DNA of 64,000 nt from Botryosphaeria dothidea (Eukaryota; Ascomycota; Dothideomycetes; Botryosphaeriales; Botryosphaeriaceae). The stretch lies in NCBI GenBank assembly GCA_011503125.2, contig WWBZ02000022.1, forward strand, positions 2,728,001 through 2,792,000, given 5' to 3'. Position numbers and translations under genes: made by a program. This document shows positions 56,168-64,000 of the stretch, one piece after another (the stretch's first letter is position 1; every line of letters begins with the position of its first letter). The notes beneath the pieces were generated by a model. The model was not told the origin of the DNA and searched no databases. It was given only the letters and a program-made list of their open reading frames with translations.

Positions 56168-58774
56168 TTACAGCTCCTGAGAGAAGATGTCAATCTCCTC
56201 GTCGCTGTCCTCGACCACAATGGTCTCCATCTCCTCCACTCCTTCGTCTTCCTCTTCCTCCTCATCCTGCTCATCCTCTTCCTCGTCTTCTTCTTTCTCA
56301 TCCTTGTCCTCTGTTTCCTCATCCTCGTCGTCGTCGTCGTCGTCGTCTTCGTCCTCCTCGCGTCCCTCATTGTTCTCGTACATCATGGCGGAGTCGTCGC
56401 CCTCGAGCTCCGACTGGTCAAAGTCAATCTGACTTCCGAGAGTTTCCTCATCGGAGACATCCTCCGTCTTCTCCCCAGCACCCTCGGAATTCTTGCCCCT
56501 GAAGTGCCTACGGCCCTTGAGGCACGCGAACAGCTTGAAGCGGTCAATGTGCGAGCTGATCGCATTCGCCGAGCGGCTCAAGCGCCTGGTGACGGTGACG
56601 GACTCCTTGTTCGGATACTCGAGCGTGACCACGTTGTCGCGCTCGCCGAAGCGCTCGTTGAACAGGCGGAACAGCTTCGCGCGGGTGCACGTCGGATCGT
56701 CCTTGTGCGTCTCGGCCAGCTCGCGCAGGAACGCCGTCTCCTCGGCCGCCCAGCGCTGGGCGCCCATGTCCGGGCGCGCCTTGGCGGCGCCGCGGCGGTT
56801 GGCGAGCTGCATGGGCCAGCGGTTGAGCGGCTTCATGTGCCGCGCGTTACTCCAGTCGATGTCCTCGATGCGGCCCTTGCGCGGGCGGTAGTGGAACACG
56901 TGCGGCACCCACTCGCCGCGGTCGTTGAGGATCGTGCACGGCAGCCGGAACTTATGCGACTGGTCGACGCCGTTGGCGACGAAGCGCGGCAGGTCTTGGA
57001 GCGTCCTGAAGCGCGGGCCTTCGACGTTGCGCATCGGGTGGCGGTACTGCCCTTCGGGGAGGGGCGTGGGCGCGGCGGTGCTGCTGCTGGCGCTGGCTGA
57101 CGGGCTCGAGGAGACGGGGTGTTGCGGGGTGGCGGTGGCGAGGCCGCTGGGGCCTTTGGGCTTCTTGCCGTGCTTCGGGGTGGTGGTGGTGGGCGGCTGC
57201 TGGGAGAGCTCATCGGTGTTGTGGGCGCTGAGCTTGGCCTTCTTGCGCATCGGCGGCGCGGGCGAGGACGCAGGGCTAGGCGACCTCATGGCAGAGGACA
57301 GGCGGGCGGAGCGGCGGGGCAACAGGCTGCGCATTATGGGGCCCATGCCCTGGAAAGACGGGCGAGGCGCAACGGGGAGGTCGACAGCGGCTTTGGAAGA
57401 CCTGTTGGCAGCCCTGAGGGCGCCGTCTCCCCGCTGAGGCTTGGGGTCCGGCTCCTCCGTCCTCTTGCGCTTCGTGCCGGGGATATTGCTGGTGGGAGTT
57501 GCAATTTCCTCCCACTTAAGCGGGATAGGAGGGCTGATGGAGGACTTCTTCTTGGCTCCAGTGGCCTTGGCCATCTTCCTGCTGGTTGGGTCGTCGTCCT
57601 TGCCCTGGCGAGCAGTGCTGTTAGATGACGAGCTGGGACGCTCCCATTCCCTGAACTCCAACGGGCGCTTGCTGGTAGGCGGCAGGGAGACGCGGAACAC
57701 GGTCTGACCAGCAGCCCGGGTGGCGGGTCTGGGCCGAATGTTGTCGCTTGAGGCGGCCTGATAGTCCGAGCTTGCAACAGGCGCAGCAGGCGACGTGGCG
57801 ACATGGTTCTCATCAGAAGCCACGAAGGGAGTGACCCGCTTGGTGGTCTTCTTGCTGGATATCTTGCGCTTCTTGTTCTTGGATCCGGTCTGGTCGGATC
57901 TCTTGCGCTTGTGTGCTTGCTCGGGGGAGGGGTCGGAGGAGGGACCGGGTGTCTCGTCGTTGATCGCCGCCCAGTTGTTGACCTCGGGGATCTCAACATC
58001 CGGCGCGGTTGCGTTGTCGTCGTGGTCGTCGGCAATCCGGTTAGCTGGAGTGGCGGAGGCCTCAGTGCCAGCAGTTGAGGTTGCATCGTCAAGCTGCGGT
58101 ACGCCGAATGCCCTTGCCTCCTCAGGGGTCAGGCGCAGGGCAATCAGCACTACTTGACGGAATGTGGGAGGAAGGACGACGCCTTCCATCATCAACTGGG
58201 CTCCCAAAAACTCAATCCTTGCCGCCTCTTCAGGTGTCGGGTGATCCTCCGCATGGAGTTCCTCGAAAGGACCACCGGAAGAAGCAGTGCCAGCGATGTA
58301 GACATTTCTATCCAGGCCGACGAAGATGCGGCCGGTCAGCAGGTCATGTTGGAAGACTTCGCCATTGCTGCCAGGGAAGAAGAAGGTCGCCTCGCCACGA
58401 GCTGCATCGATCTGGGCGCGCGCGAACAGCAAGAAAGCAAGCTGGTCCTGAGGGTCGATGACCGTGCTGGCATCCTCCACGCCGGCAAGCCTGAGGTGAG
58501 CAATGTTCTCCTTCATCTCAAGGTACTCGGCTTCGATCTCCTGCATGTTCTTCTGCATCTGGACTTCCAGCTTTTCCTTGATCGTGAGGCGCTCGCCGCG
58601 GCGATAGACTATGTGCACAACGCCGTCAGCAACTAGAAATCGGTGGAGGTGATGGTGGTGGTGGATCTTACCTTGAGGAGGGAGTGTATTAGACAATGCA
58701 TTGTTGCTCTTACCCTTGCCCTTGCCCTTGCCCTTGCGGTTAGCAGCCTTGCGGCCTTTGTTCGTGCGAGCCAT
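56168..58774 (-). CDS. Tandem family member G, longest member
   Basis: One frame of 869 codons from ATG 58774 (MARTNKGRKAANRKGKGKGK). A 39-nt stretch at about 58634-58672 could be spliced (gtaaga ... ttctag) or read in frame as a His-rich loop; both keep the frame. A coiled coil follows (EKLEVQMQKNMQEIEAEYLE), then long disordered sequence with NLS-like clusters (KRKR, KKRK). The module occupies roughly residues 590-765: SHKFRLPCTI, DIDWSNARHMKPLNRWPMQL, AAEETAFLRELAE, LFRLFNERFGERDNV and RRLSRSANAISSHIDRF. The last 100 residues are extremely acidic, with a long mixed Asp/Glu run. Probably nuclear; function unknown. Confidence 0.75.
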   Translation of the reverse strand: MARTNKGRKAANRKGKGKGKGKSNNALSNTLPPQGKIHHHHHLHRFLVADGVVHIVYRRGERLTIKEKLEVQMQKNMQEIEAEYLEMKENIAHLRLAGVEDASTVIDPQDQLAFLLFARAQIDAARGEATFFFPGSNGEVFQHDLLTGRIFVGLDRNVYIAGTASSGGPFEELHAEDHPTPEEAARIEFLGAQLMMEGVVLPPTFRQVVLIALRLTPEEARAFGVPQLDDATSTAGTEASATPANRIADDHDDNATAPDVEIPEVNNWAAINDETPGPSSDPSPEQAHKRKRSDQTGSKNKKRKISSKKTTKRVTPFVASDENHVATSPAAPVASSDYQAASSDNIRPRPATRAAGQTVFRVSLPPTSKRPLEFREWERPSSSSNSTARQGKDDDPTSRKMAKATGAKKKSSISPPIPLKWEEIATPTSNIPGTKRKRTEEPDPKPQRGDGALRAANRSSKAAVDLPVAPRPSFQGMGPIMRSLLPRRSARLSSAMRSPSPASSPAPPMRKKAKLSAHNTDELSQQPPTTTTPKHGKKPKGPSGLATATPQHPVSSSPSASASSSTAAPTPLPEGQYRHPMRNVEGPRFRTLQDLPRFVANGVDQSHKFRLPCTILNDRGEWVPHVFHYRPRKGRIEDIDWSNARHMKPLNRWPMQLANRRGAAKARPDMGAQRWAAEETAFLRELAETHKDDPTCTRAKLFRLFNERFGERDNVVTLEYPNKESVTVTRRLSRSANAISSHIDRFKLFACLKGRRHFRGKNSEGAGEKTEDVSDEETLGSQIDFDQSELEGDDSAMMYENNEGREEDEDDDDDDDEDEETEDKDEKEEDEEEDEQDEEEEEDEGVEEMETIVVEDSDEEIDIFSQEL

Positions 58775-59892
58775 GGTAGCGCGCGGAAAAGAAAAGTCAG
58801 GATGGTGTAGGATTAGGACGCAAACCTGAGGTGTAGGTGAAGGTGAATCGGCAGTGGCGCTGGGGGTTGAGTTGGAGTAGTATGTTGGGGGGAAGGGGAG
58901 CGGATATGGCGGAGGAAGGGAGGCTGGAAGCTGGGGGCGGAATAAATAACACCACGGAACCAAAAAAAAAAAAGAGTGCTACGCGGCATAGAGCGCTTGG
59001 ACCACCGCGTCAGAGCACAATTGTGAAAGTGCGTGAGGACCGCCGACCTCTTGAGAGAACTGTCGTCATGAGCTGCCCGGCGGGCGGGCCTTCCCGCCCC
59101 CCCTCCATAACACTTTTCCTCTTCCGGTCAAGCAGTTCGTTAAGCGAGACCACAGACCAGGCAGACCATTTGCTCAAGCCGACTAAAGGCTCATGTCGAG
59201 CACTGGGGACCGCTGCGCGTGCTGCGTCGGCACTCTCGCTGTTGAGACAGCGCTCATTGACCCATAGGTACAGACCCACCGCCTACTCTGATCTCAAACA
59301 CACCTTATAGCAGATGATACTAGTTATTTCTCAAATAGAGCAACCCATAAGATTGTTACTGGAATTCCGATACGCTATCATTAGAGACGACCGCGAACAC
59401 TTCTCCTAAACACAAGAGAGAAACGACCAGTGATTGTTAGATAGAGCGGTATTGGGCCTTTTGCTGGCGGTGTTAAGTTGGTGACTGGAGGTACTGGCTC
59501 CCGCTGGCGGCACTCATGCAGAAATTTTTTTATCCTACTCTTACCAGCGATGCTGCGGCCGTAGTGCTTCCTTGTCCTCGCTGTCTCTGGGTCCGTTGTC
59601 TGCCAGCCGATGGGCTATCGCGAAGTGTTGCTGATCCTCATATCATCAGCGTGACATCAAGCTACAACAGTCGTCGTGCCTGCTATCACTCCGCATTCCT
59701 GTCTTCGATCATCGATTTACGTGACGTGGGAAAACACAGCCCTTGTCGGTCCCCTCAAGATAATGAACGTCAGGACAAGGAGGAAGAGAGGAACAACTGC
59801 AATGGGACTTCTGGACACACAATGTTGATATAGAAAACATACCTCATCGCTTTGCATAGCGTCGGAACACATAGCTTGAGACTTGATAGGTC
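58775..59892. other. Promoter region of G and gap, no gene seen
   Basis: Contains an A12 tract near 58961-58972 and a GGCGGGCGGG/CCCGCCCCCC inverted pair near 59080-59101. Confidence 0.4.
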
Positions 59893-60066
59893 ATGTCTCC
59901 AACCCTACAGCAGACTGAATTCGACAATGTAGTTTCAGCTCTGCAACCATTAGCTCAAGATGGCGAACTTCTCCGGGACAGACCTGTGCCTAGCGCCAAG
60001 GAACGTAACTTCGTGGAAGAAACTGAAAGACCTCGTGCTGAATCCTTGGCTTACGAGGTGATATAG
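59893..60066 (+). CDS. 57-residue ORF, possible exon or gene fragment
   Basis: ATG 59893 to TAG 60066 encodes 57 residues with clearly protein-like composition (MSPTLQQTEFDNVVSALQPL, then ERNFVEETERPRAESLAYEV). It is in an otherwise AT-rich gap and on the opposite strand to the array. No splice partner or family recognised; it may be a relic of a longer gene. Confidence 0.25.
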   Translation: MSPTLQQTEFDNVVSALQPLAQDGELLRDRPVPSAKERNFVEETERPRAESLAYEVI

Positions 60067-60924
60067 AGGACTCAGCAATTATCGGAAAGTTGTTGGAAAT
60101 CACGTGTTTCAAGGTCTCCTTATATCACACCACATAGCTTAGCCACAATCACTCGTATAAGAGGCAAGCGGGTCACCTACCCTCTTCCTCCTCATGCCAA
60201 TCATCAATGGATCATCGTTGTTCATCAACAATCCAACAAAAGTCCATGGTAGATAGCTCAGTCTCTTTATGAAAGAAGGTATTCCAAGTGATCTCGTCTA
60301 AGAAAAAAGTAGATATAACTCTGTAATTCAACTTGAGAATCTTTTGGCGATAACAGCTTATGTTCTTATGTGATCATTCTGGTTAGTACCATGAGTAAAC
60401 GACATAAATAGCAAAATTATAGCGGATGCTGTAGCTCGTGGTCAGATCTTGCTGGAAGAAGAAGCAAAAAAAGAAAAACGAAAGGTGCTCCGGGTCACTT
60501 GATACCCTCCTAATGCCTAAATCGGGGAGAAGATCCATACGGTTCAATTGCCGAGACTAAAGATGGGCTATTCGTCAAACGGAGACGGCTTAGTGTGTAA
60601 CCCGTGGTACATCATGCAATATTGGTCAGCGATTTGACGCACATGGGTTCACGGTATCTAACATTTGGAAAAGCTTTTTACACTGTAAGGTGGATCAATG
60701 GTCCACTGAATGAACAATACAAATCATCCCGTGGCGACTCCCGTACGTCTGTGGAGAAAGACTTTTGATAATGTATTGATACAATGCAAGAGCCAGAACA
60801 ACAAGCAAGCATCGTGATAGCATCTACGCAGCCCATGATCAGGAAAATCCAGCACTTCCCTACCCCGCGAAACTCCGTCCCAAACCCAGCAAAGTGAAGA
60901 TCTCCCCCAGACCGATAAGACTCC
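60067..60924. other. AT-rich gap, no gene seen
   Basis: No credible frame; 3' flank of member H. Confidence 0.4.
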
Positions 60925-63046
60925 TCACATCTCCTCTCCACGCCTCGCCAGGCCAAACGCCGTGAACTCACCCCTCCGCAGCCGCTCCACACGCTCCTCC
61001 ACCGTCCGCTCCGACCTGAGCGGGACGGTGGCATCCCTCCACACGCCCTCCTGCTCCGTGTTGACCACGCGACCGGCCCACCGCTCCGCAAACTCGCGGT
61101 ACAGCGCCTCGCCCCGGAACCCCTGGGCGACCAGGTCCGACAGGCCCGCGTCCTCGCACCACAGCCAGCGCGCGCGCTCGGCCACGACCCACGCGCGTTG
61201 GCAGCCGCGCGCGCACAGCCAGAACGTCAGCTCGCGGTTGAGCGCATCCACGGCGCGCTCGTCGCGCCAGTCGACGTCGGCGGCGCGGCCGGGCCAGAAC
61301 GCCTCGTGGCGCACGCCCTCGCGGCCGTCCTCCGTGAAGCTGAGCACCAGACCCTCGGGCGCGGGCGCGCCCACGCGGAAGATGGGCAGCGGGTGCGCCA
61401 GCACGAAGTTGTTGGTGCCGATGAGCGGCTCGAGCGGGTAGGCGTCGATGTTGGCCTGGCCGAAGTGCGTGGTCGTGGCGTGCGTGTTGTCGCGGGCGTT
61501 GCGGGCGAGGCTGCGGTCGAGCAGCGGCGCCGTGGTGGTGTCGTTCGGGCGGAGGTAGTCGCGCAGGATGTAGCGCCGGGTGCGGAGGCCCTCCATGTCG
61601 GCTTGCCTGGGCGGCGGAGATGGGCTCGGCGGCGGGAGCGGGAGAGGGAGAGGCGGCGGGGGAAGGGGAAGCAGCGGGTGTGCTGCGAGACTTCTTGTCC
61701 GCTGGGAGCTCGTGGGGGCTCTTCTCAGCCGGGGAGGCGGCGCGCTCCTGCGAGACTGGGATCTCGCGCTCGGGAGTGGTTGTGGCGGGGATGGGATCTT
61801 CCTCCACGGCAGGGACGGGAGCAGGCTCCTCCTCCGCGGGCTCGTCGAGAACTTGCTCGACAGCTGCTTCGGCAGGCTCCTCAACAGCCGCTTCAGTGGA
61901 CTCCTCATCAGGGGTCTCAGGCTCCTCGGACTCCCACTCGGCCCAGATTTCTTCCTCCAGCCTCGCTTGGGACCTGGTGATCACTCTTGTCCGACGCATG
62001 TCGCCGGGAGGCGGCCGTGGGCGCGGATTGTTGCTCGTCGGAGGCGCCCGCATACCCATCTTGGTGCCCTTCTTGCTGTTCTTCTCCACCACCGCCTCTG
62101 CCTCCCTTGCGGCCTTCGCCATCTCCGCACGCTTCTGCCTCCAAGCCTTGGAGTTGACGGCTGGGTTGTCCTCGAAGAACTTCTCGGCGTTGTGCTGCAT
62201 GGTTGCATGCCACTCCGTCCCCAGCACGGCTTCCTTCTCGCGTTCGCTCCTAGTATCAACACGATTCTCATCCCGCGTGGCCGTTCTGGCCAGCGTCTCC
62301 CGGTCCCGAGCGTCCTGGCGTTGAACCTGCCTCCTCATGGCGGCAAACAGGCTGGGGATGCCCTCGTACTCGACGTCACGGGGGTTTGCTGGGTTGTTCT
62401 TGGTGGGCCACTTGGGCATCCGGGCGAGCATCTTGTCCACGAGCTCGTTCTCGACATCAACCATCTCGCCGCGGTCCGGCGCGTGGATGGCTCCGTCGAC
62501 GGCGCCGCGGACATTGCTCTCCGGCAGCTGTTCCAATGACAACTCGGAGAGGCGAGGGGCGATCATGGACATCGGACGCCTTAGGCTGGCCACGTCCTCG
62601 ATGTAGATCTCTAGCAGTGTGTTTGCGGCGGCGGCGCGGCTCGTCCTGGTGTTGCGGGCGCGTCCACGGCGAGAGGAAGCGGGGGCGGGACGCGTGATGC
62701 CCATGGCGATGAGGTCTCCGTCGAGCTCCTGGTCTTGTGCGGATCCGTGCTCCGGCGGGTTGATGGGTGCGAGGGCAGACGGGTTGCCGGCTTTGTAGAA
62801 GTCCGACTGGCGCTTGAAGTTCCGGTGCATGACGCTGGCGGACTTCCAGCCTCCGTCGGGCATGTTCTGCAAGGGCTGCGGCTGGCGGAGGAGGGAGGAG
62901 AGGAGTGATGTGTGATGCGGCGCGTTTGGTCAGCGAAAGCGAGAGAGAGAATGAGGAGGGTGGGCGGGCTTACGGTGGTTGTCACCGTGCTGCTCCTTCA
63001 ACAGCTCCAGCGCATCGTCGCGCGTCTCGAAGGGCGACTTTGACAT
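60925..63046 (-). CDS. Tandem family member H (5' end uncertain)
   Basis: The secure part is 62863..61692 joined to 61606..60925 (617 residues from MPDGGWKSAS). The 85-nt intron is pyrimidine-rich with a weak gtctcg donor; it restores the frame, and a frameshift is the alternative. A likely first exon (63046..62974, MSKSPFETRDDALELLKEQH) has a perfect gtaagc donor, but no acceptor joins it in phase, so the 5' structure is unresolved. The N-terminal half is charged and helical; the middle is Glu/Pro/Ala-rich. The module fills the last 180 residues: GTNNFVLAHPLPIF, EGLVLSFTEDG, DVDWRDERAVDALNRELTFW, AERARWLWCEDAG, YREFAERWAGRVVNTEQ and LRSERTVEERVERLRRGE. Confidence 0.65.
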
Positions 63047-63692
63047 CGTGGCGTTGTGGGGATCGAAAGGGGCCGCTGTGTGCAGTCGGAAACGTGTCGC
63101 GAGCGAGCCTGTCGTGTGTTGAGAGGAGTTCGTTCGACGACCGATGTGGCAGGAGGAAGGTCGCGCAGTGACGGTGGTGGGAAGAAGGACGAACGCCAGC
63201 GTAGGTTTAAAAATAGGTGTGCCGCCAGGCACCGCGGGGAATCTATGGTGATTCCGTAACACCGCTAACTCAAAGATTTGTCTGGGTGCGGATGTCAGTC
63301 CTGAACAATGGGTGGTGACTATGCGTTGACCAGAGTGACACTCTCCCGTCACTTGGGCAGTTCGTCAGGGGGAAAGGAAGCCGACCGTTCGTCAATTACC
63401 GGATAGTCTAAAAGCTCCCAGAGTACCGTAAGGGAGCAATGAGGGATGTTGTCTCAGTTCTGAAAGCAGAGGAAATCCAAAAAACTGCGAGATGTTAGAC
63501 GACATCGATCCACGGGGGTTCCAGAAATACAGAGTGAAACCAACGCTCAGCGACCGCTCACCCGGCCAAAACTTTCTCTGAGCCATCTGCTCATCAGCAG
63601 CATAACTCGCAGCTCTGGCTGCCTTTCCACTTGCTCTTTTCTCACCCATCCACCAGGGAACTTCTCCACCCTACTCCTCTTCGATCTCCTCT
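63047..63692. other. Promoter region of H / 3' flank of I
   Basis: No gene seen. Confidence 0.4.
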
Positions 63693-64000
63693 TCAGCGCC
63701 CCCCCTCTCCCTCCCCCTCCTCCATATCATCATCATCATCATCGTCGTCGTCGTCGTCGTTGTCGTCGTCGTCGTCATCACCACCACCATCATCATCATC
63801 ATCCCCCTCCTTCTGCCTGCCCTTGACCTTGCTCCTGGTGCCACCAATGCCATGCTCAGTGAACACATCCAGGCGCTCGCACGCACTCTCCACAGCATTG
63901 GCCGTCCTCAAAGGACGAACCTGCGTCTCCTCCTGCACAACCCCCTTAATCGTCCCGCGCATGCTCCTCCCCCCAAACTCAGCATTGAACAGCGGGCCCA
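63693..64000 (-). CDS. Tandem family member I, cut by the window edge
   Basis: Only the C-terminus is in the window; the frame is open to position 64000. It begins with the last part of the shared module (GPLFNAEFGGRSMRG, then RPLRTANAVESACERLDVFT), which aligns with the FNxRWxG and RTxxA blocks of the other members. It ends in a basic KVKGRQK patch and a long Asp-rich tail like that of member G. It shows that the array continues beyond the window. Confidence 0.65.
   Translation of the reverse strand, partial: GPLFNAEFGGRSMRGTIKGVVQEETQVRPLRTANAVESACERLDVFTEHGIGGTRSKVKGRQKEGDDDDDGGGDDDDDDNDDDDDDDDDDDMEEGEGEGGR
63726..63803. repeat. ATC/GTC trinucleotide repeat coding the acidic tail of member I
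   Basis: Imperfect (ATC)n(GTC)n(ATC)n repeat on the plus strand, read as Asp codons on the minus strand. A similar GTC repeat at about 56326-56348 codes the Asp run of member G. Both are expected to be length-variable. Confidence 0.85.

Noticed and set aside
56187..56432. Poly-Ser plus-strand ORF
   Set aside because: Antisense of the acidic tail of member G.
61607..61691. Frameshift in member H
   Set aside because: An 85-nt pyrimidine-rich intron restores the frame, although its donor is weak; kept as alternative only.
1..64000. CRISPR array, telomere repeats, rRNA operon, intact transposase, PKS/NRPS
   Set aside because: Looked for and not seen; eukaryotic gene structure throughout and no TTAGGG runs or large enzyme modules.

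Overview
The window looks like nuclear DNA of a filamentous ascomycete (Pezizomycotina; Dothideomycetes is my best guess, from gene content only). The evidence is short GT-AG introns of about 45-90 nt in most genes, an intron-bearing tRNA-Gln, a fungal Zn2Cys6 regulator, a Pth11-type rhodopsin-fold membrane protein, two DHA1 major facilitator transporters, a RAVE subunit (Rav1) and a PRMT3-type arginine methyltransferase. Gene models were built by hand from splice signals. For nearly every multi-exon gene the exon lengths sum to a whole number of codons.

Layout. 0-5 kb: a small acidic hypothetical gene and a secreted type-B carboxylesterase. 5.5 kb: tRNA-Gln(CTG). 6-8.2 kb: AT-rich, with two miniature palindromic elements and a broken gene. 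8.2-19.2 kb: an accessory block with a decayed MFS transporter, a divergent Zn2Cys6 regulator (two compensating frameshifts), a phytanoyl-CoA-dioxygenase-like oxygenase, a divergent FAD monooxygenase, and a Pth11-like membrane protein. No backbone synthase is present, so a small catabolic or tailoring cluster is the most that can be inferred. 19.2-23.2 kb: no gene seen. 23.2-26.4 kb: two decayed genes, one with a trypsin-like core. 26.8-33.7 kb: housekeeping genes RAV1 and RMT3, both intact. 34-38.8 kb: a proline-rich hypothetical gene and an intact DHA1 transporter. 38.8-41.3 kb: no gene seen.

41.3 kb to the right edge: the most striking feature, a run of nine genes (one decayed, one cut by the window edge), all on the minus strand, that share a C-terminal module and otherwise have low-complexity, basic, NLS-like or acidic sequence. 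The module runs GxxGFxLLHP, then a DW....LNRW block, a W-E-WLRxL block, FNxRWxGxxV, and a final RT..A...I.R helix. The copies are strongly diverged except for one adjacent pair, which also shares an N-terminal module. One of that pair has lost the middle of its C-terminal module. I know no name for this family. It reads like a fast-evolving, tandemly expanded set of nuclear (possibly DNA-binding) proteins and is the best candidate here for an undescribed system.

Indels and stop codons are confined to accessory genes, while the long housekeeping ORFs are clean. This argues for real gene decay over poor assembly, although single-base errors cannot be excluded from sequence alone.
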